64,000 bases of DNA from Sphingobium nicotianae (GTDB lineage: Bacteria; Pseudomonadota; Alphaproteobacteria; Sphingomonadales; Sphingomonadaceae). Below are positions 1-8,552 of the stretch, one piece after another. Below the pieces are notes generated by a model. It worked only from the letters and a program-made list of their open reading frames with translations. It had not been told where the DNA came from and ran no database searches. The stretch lies in assembly GCF_018603885.1 (NCBI RefSeq), contig NZ_JAHGAW010000004.1, positions 186,001-250,000 of the forward strand, in the 5' to 3' direction. The position numbers and the translations under genes were made by a program. Each line of letters starts with the position of its first letter. The first letter of the stretch is position 1.

Positions 1-1
1 C

Positions 2-361
2 GGGCGAGGCACACTGTTCACCGCGCAGGCGATCCTTGGCATTTATGGCGGCTATTTCGGTGGCGGCGCCGGCCTGATGGCGACCGCGACCTACGGCCTG
101 CTCGCCAATATCGCCCCGCGTGAAGTGTTCGCGATGCGCACGCTCATGCTTGCCGTCGCCAATCTCGCCGCCGCGTTGATCTTCATGATGTTCGGCCTGG
201 TCGCCTGGAGCGCCTGCCTGCCGATGCTGATCGGCGCTATCGCCGGGGGCTGGCTCGGCGCGCTGGTGGGGCGCAGGCTCAAAAGCGCGATGGTGCGCTG
301 GTGGACGTTGATCGTCACCGGCGCGACGACTCTGGTCTTCTTCCTGCGCGTCTACGGCTGA
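2..361 (+). CDS. TauE/SafE-family sulfite/anion exporter, C-terminal part
   Basis: This is the last 119 residues of an inner-membrane permease whose 5' end lies outside the window. The reading frame is open from base 2, so the internal ATG at 77 is not the true start. The glycine-rich stretch IYGGYFGGGAGLM followed by hydrophobic segments (around MLAVANLAAALIFMMFGLVAW and LIGAIAGGWLGALVG) and the closing single helix LIVTGATTLVFFLRVYG are characteristic of the second half of TauE/SafE (DUF81) permeases, which export sulfite, sulfoacetate or related organic anions. It converges on the flavin reductase gene 6 bases downstream. The substrate cannot be read from this fragment. Confidence 0.85.
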   Translation, partial: GRGTLFTAQAILGIYGGYFGGGAGLMATATYGLLANIAPREVFAMRTLMLAVANLAAALIFMMFGLVAWSACLPMLIGAIAGGWLGALVGRRLKSAMVRWWTLIVTGATTLVFFLRVYG

Positions 362-367
362 GGCGCG

Positions 368-991
368 TCAGCGCGGCCGGGTCATGTGGAACAGCGTATC
401 CGGGCCGATCTCGAAATAGTCCGCCGTGCCGCCGCCGCGCGCCACTGGCGCCGCGCTGATCGTCCGATAGGTGCCCTCGACGATATGCGCGGGGTCGATA
501 TGGATGCGCACGACTTCGCCGAACACCATGACGTTGCTGCTGTCCGTCCCCGCCAGCGTCTTCAGATAGCGGATCTCGGTGACCTTGCATTCGAACTGGA
601 CCGGCGCGGCCGCCACGCGCGGCGCACGCACATCGACGCCGGGCAGCATGTCGAGTCCGGCAAGATCGAATTCGTCGACCTCCGGCCCGACGCTGGCCGA
701 GCTGGCGTTCATCGCCTCGGCGAGGTCGCGGCTGACGAGGTTCCAGGTGAATTCGCCGGTGTCACGCGCATTCACCACACTGTCCTTCTCGCCGCCCGAG
801 GAGAAGCCGACGATCGGCGGGCGATAGCAGAACAGGTTGAAGAAGCTGTAAGGCGCGAGATTCGGCACGCCCGCGCCGCTGATACTGCCGATCCAGCCGA
901 TCGGACGCGGTGCGACCAGGCTGTTGAGCGGATCGTGGGCGAGGCCATGGCCCTCGGCCGGGCGGTAACTGTGGAACAGGCGCTCGTTCAC
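368..991 (-). CDS. flavin reductase family protein (FMN-binding split barrel)
   Basis: Predicted cytoplasmic flavin-binding protein of about 207 residues. The N-terminal block with LVAPRPIGWIGSIS, then PNLAPYSFFNLFCYRPPIVGFSS, is the signature of the flavin-reductase-like split-barrel family, where it contributes FMN binding; members reduce flavin with NAD(P)H or serve as partners of flavin-dependent monooxygenases. I place the start at the GTG at 991, because AAGGAGG lies five bases before it; the frame stays open to an ATG at 1024, but that codon has no comparable ribosome site. The gene converges on the permease and is divergent from the cytochrome b gene at 1104. No oxygenase partner is adjacent, so the physiological role is open. 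Confidence 0.85.
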   Translation of the reverse strand: MNERLFHSYRPAEGHGLAHDPLNSLVAPRPIGWIGSISGAGVPNLAPYSFFNLFCYRPPIVGFSSGGEKDSVVNARDTGEFTWNLVSRDLAEAMNASSASVGPEVDEFDLAGLDMLPGVDVRAPRVAAAPVQFECKVTEIRYLKTLAGTDSSNVMVFGEVVRIHIDPAHIVEGTYRTISAAPVARGGGTADYFEIGPDTLFHMTRPR

Positions 992-1103
992 TCGTTCCTC
1001 CTTCACGCGCAGCCCTGCATCCAAAGGCTGGCCGCTTGCGTAGCTATGGGGTAATCACCGCTTCAGGACAGGCGCATAGCAGACATGGAAAACAAGGACA
1101 GCC

Positions 1104-1841
1104 ATGGCCAGCGATAAGAATGCCCCGACGTCGCTGGTCAAGCGCCACCGGCTCTCGACGCGGCTGTGGCACTGGACCAATGCGCTGTGCCTCTATGTGC
1201 TGTTCACCAGTGGCCTCGGCATCTTCAATGCGCATCCCCGGCTCTATTGGGGGCACTATGGCGCTAATTTCGACAAGCCCTGGCTGGAGCTGAGCCGCTT
1301 CGGCGCGCGCTGGACCTTGCCGGGGCATTATGACCTGGCTTTCTCGCGCCACTGGCATCTCGCCTTCGCCTTGCTCTTCGCCTTCGCCCTGCTCGCCTAC
1401 ATGCTCTGGAGCCTGGTCAACCGCCACATCGCGCGCGATCTGGCGTTTCGCAAGGGCGAGCTCAAGCCCGCGCATGTCTGGCACGACATCAAGGCGCATG
1501 CGCGGCTGCGTTTCCCGACGGGGGAGGCGGCGCTGCGCTACAATGTGCTGCAGAAGGCGAGCTATATCGGCGTCATCTTCGTCGCGCTGCCGCTGATCAT
1601 CCTGACCGGCCTCACCATGTCGCCGGGCATGGACGCGGCGTGGCCCTGGCTGGTCGATCTGTTCGGCGGGCGGCAGTCGGCGCGGTCGATCCATTTCATC
1701 ACCGCCTGGGCGCTGGTCGCCTTCTTCCTTGTCCATATCCTGATGGTCGTTCTGGCCGGGCCGGTCAACGAGCTGCGCTCGATGATTACCGGCTGGTATC
1801 GCCTGCCGCCCGAGCGGCGCGAACCGGAGCGCGAGGCATGA
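1104..1841 (+). CDS. cytochrome b/b6-domain membrane subunit
   Basis: A 245-residue integral membrane di-heme cytochrome b of the Ni/Fe-hydrogenase b-type / cytochrome b561 superfamily. Four hydrophobic segments are visible: around residues 18-36 (RLWHWTNALCLYVLF), 85-108 (HWHLAFALLFAFALLAYM), 150-170 (GVIFVALPLIILTGLTM) and 197-217 (HFITAWALVAFFLVHILMV). Histidines in these segments are candidates for axial heme ligands. The stop codon overlaps the start of the molybdopterin oxidoreductase (ATGA), so the two are almost certainly co-translated. In this arrangement the cytochrome passes electrons between the quinone pool and the periplasmic molybdenum enzyme. Confidence 0.88.
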   Translation: MASDKNAPTSLVKRHRLSTRLWHWTNALCLYVLFTSGLGIFNAHPRLYWGHYGANFDKPWLELSRFGARWTLPGHYDLAFSRHWHLAFALLFAFALLAYMLWSLVNRHIARDLAFRKGELKPAHVWHDIKAHARLRFPTGEAALRYNVLQKASYIGVIFVALPLIILTGLTMSPGMDAAWPWLVDLFGGRQSARSIHFITAWALVAFFLVHILMVVLAGPVNELRSMITGWYRLPPERREPEREA

Positions 1842-2635
1842 GCGATCCTCGCGACAAGGCGCCCAACAGCCCCATCGTCAGTCGCCGCGCCCTGCTCACC
1901 GGGCTGACCGCCAGCGCCGCGACTTTGCTCGCGGCCTGCGACAAGCTCGGCAATGACGAGCGCTTCCGCAAGGCGCTTTTCTCAGCGGAGAATATGCACA
2001 AATGGCTGCAGCGCTCGCTGCAGGACCGCGAGGCGCTGGCCCACGAGTTTCGCGCCGACCAGCGCTCACCGCATTTCCGCGGCAATGGCACGCTCAATCC
2101 GGGCACGGACGCCTACAAGGCGCTGTGGCGTGGCAAGTTCGCTGACTGGCGCCTGCGCGTCGATGGCCTCGTTGCCCGACCCTTGTCGGTGAGCCTCGCC
2201 CAACTTCACGCGATGCCGCAGCGCGTCCAGACCACGCGCCACGATTGCGTCGAGGGCTGGAGCGCGATCGGCACCTGGCGCGGCGTGCCGCTCAGGACTG
2301 TGCTAGATGCGGCCGGGCTGCACACCAACGCGCGCTATCTCGTCTTCCATTGTCTGGACGAGATGGGCCAAGGTCCGGGGCAGGGCTATTATGAGAGCAT
2401 CGACCTGGTCGACGCCTTCCATCCCCAGACTATCCTCGCCTTCGCACTCAACGAGCAGCCGCTCGAAGTGCGCAACGGCGCGCCGTTGCGCCTGCGGGTC
2501 GAGCGGCATCTGGGCTACAAGCACGCCAAATATCTCTCCCGTATCGAGGCCGTCGCCGATCTCGCGCATATCCGTGGCGGCAAGGGCGGCTTCTGGGAGG
2601 ATGTCGCGGGTTATGAATGGTATGCGGGAATCTAA
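1838..2635 (+). CDS. molybdopterin-dependent oxidoreductase, sulfite-oxidase-like
   Basis: A 265-residue exported molybdenum-cofactor enzyme of the sulfite oxidase/YedY-type fold. The start overlaps the cytochrome b stop by four bases. The N-terminus has a twin-arginine motif (SRRALLTG) and a hydrophobic stretch ending in the lipobox-like LLAAC, so it is probably a Tat-exported lipoprotein held on the periplasmic face. The segment TTRHDCVEGWSAIGTWRGVPL carries the cysteine expected to ligate molybdenum, and the C-terminal part (LRVERHLGYKHAKYLSRIE) matches the family's conserved end. With the upstream cytochrome b it would form a membrane-attached redox pair. The substrate is unknown; sulfite, a sulfoxide or methionine sulfoxide repair are all possible for the family. 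Confidence 0.9.
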   Translation: MSDPRDKAPNSPIVSRRALLTGLTASAATLLAACDKLGNDERFRKALFSAENMHKWLQRSLQDREALAHEFRADQRSPHFRGNGTLNPGTDAYKALWRGKFADWRLRVDGLVARPLSVSLAQLHAMPQRVQTTRHDCVEGWSAIGTWRGVPLRTVLDAAGLHTNARYLVFHCLDEMGQGPGQGYYESIDLVDAFHPQTILAFALNEQPLEVRNGAPLRLRVERHLGYKHAKYLSRIEAVADLAHIRGGKGGFWEDVAGYEWYAGI

Positions 2636-2881
2636 AGGGGCGGCGGCACGGCGCTGCTGACACGCCGGCTGGCTCCGAAATCCGTTTCCGGCAGGCATGC
2701 GTGATTGCGGGCGCACCTCCAGTGCCTGGCGGCTTCTTGAGCGGCGGGGGATCGACGTCCTCCGGGCCTGCTGGTAGTACTGGCAGCCAAGGGGAGGGTT
2801 CGGACACAAAGAACCGATAAATCCCCGCCAATGGAGAAATGCCAGGCAGCGATCTGGCGTCTATAATAGCCGGGAGGGGGC

Positions 2882-4108
2882 ATGCAGCACGAGACTGGTC
2901 GCAAGGGCTGGGACACCAGCTATGAGTGGAAGATCATCCTGGTCCTCAGCCTGACGTTCGGTCTGGTCGGTCTGGATCGCTTCATTCTGCCGGTGCTGTT
3001 CCCGGCCTTCATGAAAGAGCTGGACCTCAGCTATCAGGATCTTGGCAATCTGGTCGGGATTCTGGCCATTTTCTGGGGAATATCCGCTTTTGCGATGGGC
3101 CTTCTGTCCGACCGGATCGGCCGCCGCAAGGTTCTGATCCCTGCCGTGATCATCTTTTCCCTCATGTCCGCCTTTTCCGGCATGGCGGGCGGCCTGGTGA
3201 GCCTGCTGCTGATCCGCGCTGTCATGGGACTTGCCGAAGGGCCGGTCGCTTCAACGGGTGTCGCAGTGGCGGTGGAAGCCTCGCACCCGAAACGGCGCGG
3301 CATGAACAACGGCATATTCCAGTGCATGATTTCGCTGTTCGGCAATGCGATCGGACCGATCATCGCCACCCAGTTGCTGCTGGTCACCGACTGGCGCACG
3401 GTTTTCATGCTGGTTGGTATTCCGGGCCTGGTCATGGCGGCCGCCATGTTCTTCCTGGTTCGGGAACCTGCGCATCACGTGGCGGACGGCGCGCCCCTCG
3501 CGCGCGCCGGCTTCGTCGATCTGTTCCGGCATCGCAACCTCCCCCTCGCCATGTTCACCCTGATGTGCGCGATGGGCGGGGTCTTCGTCATGGGCGCCAT
3601 GATGCCCAACTATCTGACGGACTATCTGCACCTGTCGCTGCAGGACATGGGGTTCGTCACATCCGCCATCGGTTTTGGCGGCTGCATCGGGCAGTTCGCC
3701 ATGCCCGCCCTGTCCGACTTCTTCGGCCGCAAGCTGGTGACGCTGGCATCCTATATCCTCGCGGCGATCTTCACCTATCTCTTTACGCAGGCCGGTGCGG
3801 GCAGTCTCGCCACGCTGTTCTGGCTGCTGTTCTTCGCGGCGCTGTTCAATTTCTCCGCGCTGGCCATCCTGGCGGGGCCGGTCGCAGCGGAAGCGGCGCC
3901 CGTTGGCATGGTCGCTTCCGCCGCCGGTCTGGTCATTGGCGCCGGCGAAATATTCGGCGGCGGCGTGGCGCCCGTCATCGCCGGCCGGATAGCGGCTTCG
4001 AGCGGCATCCAGCACGTATTCGGCTTCACGATCGCCAGTCTGGTCCTGGGGTTCGTCATCGCGCTGTTCCTCAGGGAAACCGCCCCCCGCAAGACCGGAA
4101 TTTCGTAA
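2882..4108 (+). CDS. MFS transporter, aromatic-acid/anion-symporter-like
   Basis: A 408-residue major facilitator with about twelve hydrophobic segments. The cytoplasmic loop signature after TM2, GLLSDRIGRRKVLIP, is clear, and the second-half equivalent is PALSDFFGRKLVTLAS. The ATG follows a purine-rich GGGAGGGGGC. It lies 10 bases before a ring-cleavage dioxygenase gene in the same direction, so the pair probably forms an operon in which this protein imports the aromatic compound or a precursor. Upstream, 2636-2881 shows no gene. The exact substrate cannot be told from sequence. Confidence 0.9.
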   Translation: MQHETGRKGWDTSYEWKIILVLSLTFGLVGLDRFILPVLFPAFMKELDLSYQDLGNLVGILAIFWGISAFAMGLLSDRIGRRKVLIPAVIIFSLMSAFSGMAGGLVSLLLIRAVMGLAEGPVASTGVAVAVEASHPKRRGMNNGIFQCMISLFGNAIGPIIATQLLLVTDWRTVFMLVGIPGLVMAAAMFFLVREPAHHVADGAPLARAGFVDLFRHRNLPLAMFTLMCAMGGVFVMGAMMPNYLTDYLHLSLQDMGFVTSAIGFGGCIGQFAMPALSDFFGRKLVTLASYILAAIFTYLFTQAGAGSLATLFWLLFFAALFNFSALAILAGPVAAEAAPVGMVASAAGLVIGAGEIFGGGVAPVIAGRIAASSGIQHVFGFTIASLVLGFVIALFLRETAPRKTGIS

Positions 4109-4118
4109 GGAGATCGGG

Positions 4119-4988
4119 ATGTCCCTCACGACCGAGCAGGAGATCACTGCCGAGGCCATGCGGCGCTGGTCGACCGCGCAAGATCCCCGCCTCGCGCGTC
4201 TTCTGCCACTGCTCGTGAAGCATCTTCATGCGTTTGCCCGCGAAGCGCGCCCGAGCATGGCGGAATGGATGGCCGGCATCGAATTCCTCACCGCAACGGG
4301 TCGGATCTGCGACGACAAACGCCAGGAAATGATCCTGCTGTCGGATGTGCTTGGGCTGAGCATGCTGACCGTGATGCTCAACGACCCGCGCACCGCCGAT
4401 GCGACGCCATCCACCGTGTTGGGGCCATTCCATATCGATGCCTCCCCAGGGGCGGAGCGCGGATCCGATCTGGCGGACGGCATCGATGGCGCGCGTCTGC
4501 ATGTGCGTGGTTCGGTGCGTGGGATTGACGGCGCTCCGATCGGGAATGCCCTTCTCGATTTCTGGCAGGCCGATCACGAGGGGTTTTACGAAGCTCAGCT
4601 CGGCTCAGAGGAGGCAAGATTGCGGGCGATCCTGTCTACCGACGAGCGCGGCGGATTCGACTTCTGGACGGTCATGCCGCGCGGTTACACAATACCCTTG
4701 GATGGACCGGTCGGCGATCTGATCTGCCGCACCACGATTTCCCATTATCGCCCTGCGCACCTTCACTTCATCGTGAGCGCCCCTGGATATATCCCCCTCG
4801 TCACGCATATTTTCCCGTCCGGAGCCGACTATCTCGACAATGATGTTGTCTTTGGCGTTCGGCAGGAACTGATTGTGCCGTTCGAGCCGGTCGCGGCCTC
4901 GCCGGACGGGATCGGCGCTCACCACGAAGTTCAGTATGACTTCGTTCTGACTCCTGCCGCGGAGGTTGCCGTTCAGCCTCGGCGATGA
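4119..4988 (+). CDS. intradiol ring-cleavage dioxygenase (catechol/hydroxyquinol 1,2-dioxygenase type)
   Basis: A 289-residue cytoplasmic non-heme Fe(III) enzyme that opens catecholic rings between the two hydroxyls. The N-terminal 100 residues form the helical dimerisation domain of the catechol/hydroxyquinol branch. The core begins at STVLGPFHI, followed by LLDFWQADHEGFYEAQ, RGYTIPLDGPVGDL and HYRPAHLHFIV; the two tyrosines (in GFYEAQ and RGYT) and two histidines (in RPAHLH) are the expected iron ligands. A good ribosome site AAGGAGAT precedes the ATG. The gene is coupled to the MFS transporter just upstream, which suggests a small funnel for one aromatic substrate. Whether it prefers catechol or hydroxyquinol is not decidable by eye; the length favours the hydroxyquinol group. 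Confidence 0.92.
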   Translation: MSLTTEQEITAEAMRRWSTAQDPRLARLLPLLVKHLHAFAREARPSMAEWMAGIEFLTATGRICDDKRQEMILLSDVLGLSMLTVMLNDPRTADATPSTVLGPFHIDASPGAERGSDLADGIDGARLHVRGSVRGIDGAPIGNALLDFWQADHEGFYEAQLGSEEARLRAILSTDERGGFDFWTVMPRGYTIPLDGPVGDLICRTTISHYRPAHLHFIVSAPGYIPLVTHIFPSGADYLDNDVVFGVRQELIVPFEPVAASPDGIGAHHEVQYDFVLTPAAEVAVQPRR

Positions 4989-5057
4989 TGGGAGAGAATT
5001 CCGGCGTCGTGCGTTGGGCAGATACGAACCCTTCGTGCGAACATGCAGGAAACCGAA

Positions 5058-5255
5058 ATGACAAAAGCCGCTGAGGATGATCGAGCAGAACCCTCTCGGG
5101 CCGCTCCGCGTGGTCCCCTGGGCGATGTCCGCCCGGGCGCGGACGATCCCGCTTCGACGCCGGGGGGCCAGCCGCCCGAAGATGTGGAGGACCGCCCGAA
5201 TGTCGGCACGGTCACACCCGAGGATTATCCCGAGGATCAGCGGGCAAAGGGGTAA
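5058..5255 (+). CDS. small acidic conserved protein, function unknown
   Basis: A 65-residue proline-rich acidic protein whose C-terminal half (DDPASTPGGQPPEDVEDRP, then TVTPEDYPEDQRAKG) looks like an intrinsically disordered tail. An in-frame ATG 15 bases upstream (5043) is possible, but 5058 has AGGAAACC ahead of it. It is followed four bases later by the next small gene, and both lead into a DNA ligase. I recognise no fold. Codon use resembles the neighbours, which supports a real gene. It lies at the left edge of the stress-type block but I found no EcfG motif directly before it. Confidence 0.6.
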   Translation: MTKAAEDDRAEPSRAAPRGPLGDVRPGADDPASTPGGQPPEDVEDRPNVGTVTPEDYPEDQRAKG

Positions 5256-5259
5256 GGTC

Positions 5260-5529
5260 ATGCCAGTCGCAGCCACGCCCCTCGTCGAACGCATCGCGCG
5301 TGTCCTCGCTGGCCAGCGCCTGAGTGCCAATGCCGACGGCCCGGTGACGTCCGCGGCGCTCGACGTCGACATCGAATGGCAGGACGATGTAGGCGACGCC
5401 ATCGCGGTGCTCAAGGCACTGCGAGAACCCGATCAGGCAATGGCTGCGGCGGGAGATGCCGATATCTGGCATCGCATGATCTGCGCTGCGATCGAGGAAG
5501 CCGCCGATCATGGCGAGGCGCCTGAATAG
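5260..5529 (+). CDS. small conserved protein, function unknown
   Basis: An 89-residue soluble helical protein beginning MPVAATPLVERIARVLAGQRL. The frame is open further upstream, but this ATG is preceded by AAAGGGGTAAGG and sits four bases after the previous stop, so it is the natural start. Tryptophans in DIEWQDDVGDAI and DADIWHRMICAAIEEA suggest a folded helical bundle. It is followed 39 bases later by an ATP-dependent DNA ligase. I do not recognise a domain; position between stress-type genes suggests a role there, but that is inference only. Confidence 0.65.
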   Translation: MPVAATPLVERIARVLAGQRLSANADGPVTSAALDVDIEWQDDVGDAIAVLKALREPDQAMAAAGDADIWHRMICAAIEEAADHGEAPE

Positions 5530-5568
5530 CATGATCGCCAGTCCCGGAATATCCTGACGCCGACCGCG

Positions 5569-6609
5569 ATGGGCACGCCGCATCCGCTGGCCATGACGGC
5601 CCCCATGGAGGCGAAGCTGGTCGATGCGCTTCCGGAGGATGGCGGCTGGCAGTTCGAGCCGAAATGGGATGGCTTTCGCGCGATCGCCTCGCGCAGCGGC
5701 GATACGATCGAACTCATGTCCAAGTCGGGGAAATCCCTGGCGCGGTTCTTTCCTGAAATCGTTGTGGCGCTGGCTGGTGTGCGGGAAAAGTCATTTGTCA
5801 TCGACGGTGAGTTGATCCTGCCGGTCGGCGATATCCTGTCCTTCGATGCCCTGCAGGCAAGGCTTCATCCCGCGGAAAGTCGTATCCGCAAGCTCTCGGT
5901 GGAGACGCCGGCGCAGTTCATGTTGTTCGACAGCCTGGCGCTGGGTGAGCGGCTCCTGATCGACGAACCGCTCGCAGTGCGCCGTCGCGCGATCGAGCAC
6001 TTCCATGCCGACACTGACCCGCGCCACTGCGGTAGACGCACGTTTCTCCTCTCGCCGGCGACCGACGACCTCGCGCGAGCGGCAGTCTGGCTCGCCGCCA
6101 GCGGAGGTGCCCTTGATGGCGTGGTCGCCAAGCGTCTGGACGAACCTTATCGGTCGGGCGAGCGCGCCATGCGCAAGGTGAAGCAGCGCCGCACAGCCGA
6201 CTGCGTGGTCGGCGGGTTCCGGCGCGCGAAGGATGGGCCGCAGGTCGCGTCGCTCCTTCTCGGTCTGTATGACGATGCGGGCCTCCTCAACCATGTCGGG
6301 TTCACCTCAGCTTTGGGCAGCCAGGAGAGGAAGGCATTGACCGCGACGCTCGAAGCGCTGATCGACCCGCCGGGTTTCACCGGCAAGGCGCCGGGTGGAC
6401 CGAGCCGATGGAGCAATGGCCGCGAGAGCGAATGGCATCCGCTGAGGCCCGAGCTGGTCGTCGAGGTCGCCTATGATCAGGTGACGGCGGGCCGATTTCG
6501 GCACGGGACGGCGCTGATCCGCTGGCGACCGGACAAGGCGCCGGCGCAATGCGGGATGGACCAACTGGATTATGAATTGCGGCCCTCGCAACTCGCGGAG
6601 GTGGGCTGA
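5569..6609 (+). CDS. ATP-dependent DNA ligase (LigC/LigD ligase-domain type)
   Basis: A 346-residue stand-alone ATP-dependent DNA ligase, which seals nicks through an enzyme-adenylate. The nucleotidyltransferase motifs are all visible: motif I FEPKWDGFRA with the adenylated lysine at residue 32, motif III FVIDGELIL, motif IV DGVVAKRLDEPY and motif V VKQRRTADCVVGGF. The C-terminal part after about residue 215 is the OB-fold domain. It lacks polymerase and phosphoesterase domains, so it is of the LigC kind or a separated LigD ligase module used in non-homologous end joining or base-excision repair. No Ku gene is in the window. It converges on GH130 with only four bases between the stop codons. 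Confidence 0.93.
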   Translation: MGTPHPLAMTAPMEAKLVDALPEDGGWQFEPKWDGFRAIASRSGDTIELMSKSGKSLARFFPEIVVALAGVREKSFVIDGELILPVGDILSFDALQARLHPAESRIRKLSVETPAQFMLFDSLALGERLLIDEPLAVRRRAIEHFHADTDPRHCGRRTFLLSPATDDLARAAVWLAASGGALDGVVAKRLDEPYRSGERAMRKVKQRRTADCVVGGFRRAKDGPQVASLLLGLYDDAGLLNHVGFTSALGSQERKALTATLEALIDPPGFTGKAPGGPSRWSNGRESEWHPLRPELVVEVAYDQVTAGRFRHGTALIRWRPDKAPAQCGMDQLDYELRPSQLAEVG

Positions 6610-6613
6610 CGCC

Positions 6614-7750
6614 TCAATCGACCGCAAAAATCGTCTTGGGAATGTGCGTGATCCTGCAAGCGAGATCGGCCTCGCCCGAGGCGACGATGAAATGATCGCC
6701 GCCATCGGCGACGCCGGTCGTGAACACGACATCGCGCAGATACATCTGGTCCTCGATCGGCTTGGTGAGTTTCGCGTTGGCCTCGAGCAGCGGGCTATGG
6801 TCGGTGTGCAGGACGATGCTGGGGTCATCGCGATCCAGGATGGACCAATAGGTGCGATAAATACCGACAATCTCGTGCGGCTCGACGCCATGCCAGAGCG
6901 TCAGCCAGCCGTGATCGGTCAGGACCGGCGGCGCCCCGCCGCCCATTCGCGCCGTCGAGACGGTCGCGGCATGCGGACGGATGCCGGGCCTGGCGGACGG
7001 TTTCCAGAACAGTGCGTCCGGCGAGTGGGCAAGGTTGATCGAGGGACCGGCACGCCACTCGCTGCCGGGCGGGTAAGCGAAGTAGAGATCCCCCAAGGGC
7101 CGCGTCTGCGCCCAGTAATGGCCGTCGATCAGCCCCTCGAAGATCAGCATGTCCTTGTTCTGGTGATCGAGGACGATGTCCTCGAACGTCCAGTCGAAGC
7201 CGTTGGCCGAGCTGTAGAGCGTGGTCGAGTGGCGCTCCGGGCTGACCGAGCAGGTCGTCATCAGCCAGCGCTCCGCGACCTTGCTGATCCGGGCATCCTC
7301 GACGCCGTAGCATTGCAGGCTGTTTTGCGGCGCGATCGCCTTCTCGTAATGGATCGCGACACGTTCCAACCCATCCGGCGTCAATTCCACCGGGAGAAGC
7401 CAGGACAGCGACGTCAGGGCCATGATCTTCCAGCCTCCACCGCGCAGCATGAACTTGCGCGGGTCGGCCGTGTCGGCATGTTCGAGCGGCCAGGCGTCGA
7501 GCACGTAGCGGCCGGGCCCCTCATCGGCTTCCCAGCGAATGGCGTGGACATGCCCGTCGCGGATCGGATGGCGCAACGCCTCGGCAACCCGCACCATGAT
7601 CAGAAGATTGCCGTTCGGCAGACGCGTGAGACCCGGATTGAAGGCGCCGAGCACATAGGTCTCGGCGTCCAAATGACCGGCCAGCGGCGAGCGCGACAGA
7701 TCGATGTCGTCCGGGACCAGGACCAGCCTGTCGACATTGTAGCGCGTCAT
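6614..7750 (-). CDS. glycoside hydrolase family 130 protein (mannosyl phosphorylase/hydrolase type)
   Basis: A 378-residue cytoplasmic five-bladed beta-propeller enzyme of family GH130, which acts on beta-mannosides, mostly by phosphorolysis. The N-terminal FNPGLTRLPNGNLLIMVRV and the central GVEDARISKV (family version E-D-P/A-R-I) are the clearest signatures; the later GLIDGHYWAQTRPLGDLYFAYP and LTLWHGVEP blocks also fit. The start overlaps the stop of the upstream SDR gene by four bases, so both are on one message that can begin at the EcfG-type promoter at 8897-8921. A stress-linked role in turning over a mannose-containing oligosaccharide is plausible, not shown. Confidence 0.85.
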   Translation of the reverse strand: MTRYNVDRLVLVPDDIDLSRSPLAGHLDAETYVLGAFNPGLTRLPNGNLLIMVRVAEALRHPIRDGHVHAIRWEADEGPGRYVLDAWPLEHADTADPRKFMLRGGGWKIMALTSLSWLLPVELTPDGLERVAIHYEKAIAPQNSLQCYGVEDARISKVAERWLMTTCSVSPERHSTTLYSSANGFDWTFEDIVLDHQNKDMLIFEGLIDGHYWAQTRPLGDLYFAYPPGSEWRAGPSINLAHSPDALFWKPSARPGIRPHAATVSTARMGGGAPPVLTDHGWLTLWHGVEPHEIVGIYRTYWSILDRDDPSIVLHTDHSPLLEANAKLTKPIEDQMYLRDVVFTTGVADGGDHFIVASGEADLACRITHIPKTIFAVD

Positions 7751-8508
7751 GGATGCTCGCGCCGCGTTTCGACACGCATCAGCGACACCGCCGTGCGTCG
7801 AGGCTGAGTCAGCATGAAGTGAGTCGCCACCGCGATGTCCTCGGCGCGCAGCATCGTCTCGTCGTGGATCGCAGCGCGCTGCTTGTCTGGCGGATAGTCG
7901 GGATATTGGAAATCAGCGCCGGTGAAGCCGGGCTCGATCAGCCCGACCTTGATGTCCTTCTCCGCGACCTCCTGGCGCAACGAATGCGCAAAGCCCTGGA
8001 TGCCCGCCTTGGCCGCCACGTAGATGGAAGATCCGCCCGATTGCGAGACGGCCGACATTGAGCCGATGAGGACGATGTCGCTGCCGCTCCTCATGCGGTC
8101 CAGCGCAGCGCGGGTCGTGCGCAGATAGGAGCTGAAGTCGACCTCGATCTGATAGTCGAGATCGTCCTCGCTGGACTCGGTCAGCGCGTCGGCTGGAATC
8201 GCTGCGTTGATCACGGCGATGTCGAGGCCGCCCAGATAATCGTCCGCGGCCGTGAAGAAGCGCTCGACATCGGCGCGCCTGGCCAGATCAACATTGATGC
8301 CGTCTCCGGCGCCGACCTCCCGGATCCGCGCCAATGCATCCTCGAGATGGGCTTGCGTGCGGCCGCAGACGAAGACCTTGGCGCCCTCGCTGGCCAGCAG
8401 TACCGCGATGGCGCGCCCAATGCCGGTCGTGCCACCCGTGATGATCGCCTTGCGCCCGACAAGGCTCGGCTGCCGCGTATGCGCGTCGGGGAGATTGTGA
8501 TGGGGCAT
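7747..8508 (-). CDS. SDR family NAD(P)-dependent oxidoreductase
   Basis: A 253-residue Rossmann-fold dehydrogenase/reductase. The cofactor loop is TGGTTGIG near residue 19, followed by VFVCGRTQ, the structural VINAAI motif, and the catalytic S-Y-K set (IGSMSAVS and YVAAK). I chose the ATG at 8508 because TTGGAGA precedes it; the frame also opens with a TTG at 8520. The stop overlaps the GH130 start, and the 97-residue gene upstream is 44 bases away in the same direction. Together the three look like one operon. The substrate is probably a sugar or polyol if it cooperates with GH130, but SDR substrates cannot be inferred with confidence. Confidence 0.9.
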   Translation of the reverse strand: MPHHNLPDAHTRQPSLVGRKAIITGGTTGIGRAIAVLLASEGAKVFVCGRTQAHLEDALARIREVGAGDGINVDLARRADVERFFTAADDYLGGLDIAVINAAIPADALTESSEDDLDYQIEVDFSSYLRTTRAALDRMRSGSDIVLIGSMSAVSQSGGSSIYVAAKAGIQGFAHSLRQEVAEKDIKVGLIEPGFTGADFQYPDYPPDKQRAAIHDETMLRAEDIAVATHFMLTQPRRTAVSLMRVETRREHP

Positions 8509-8552
8509 GTCATTCTCCAATCTTCAGCGGCGAGCGGTCGGCGCTCAAAGGG

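Noticed and set aside
965..995. GGAAC followed by CGTT upstream of the cytochrome b gene
   Set aside because: The spacer is 15 bases and the site lies inside the flavin reductase gene.
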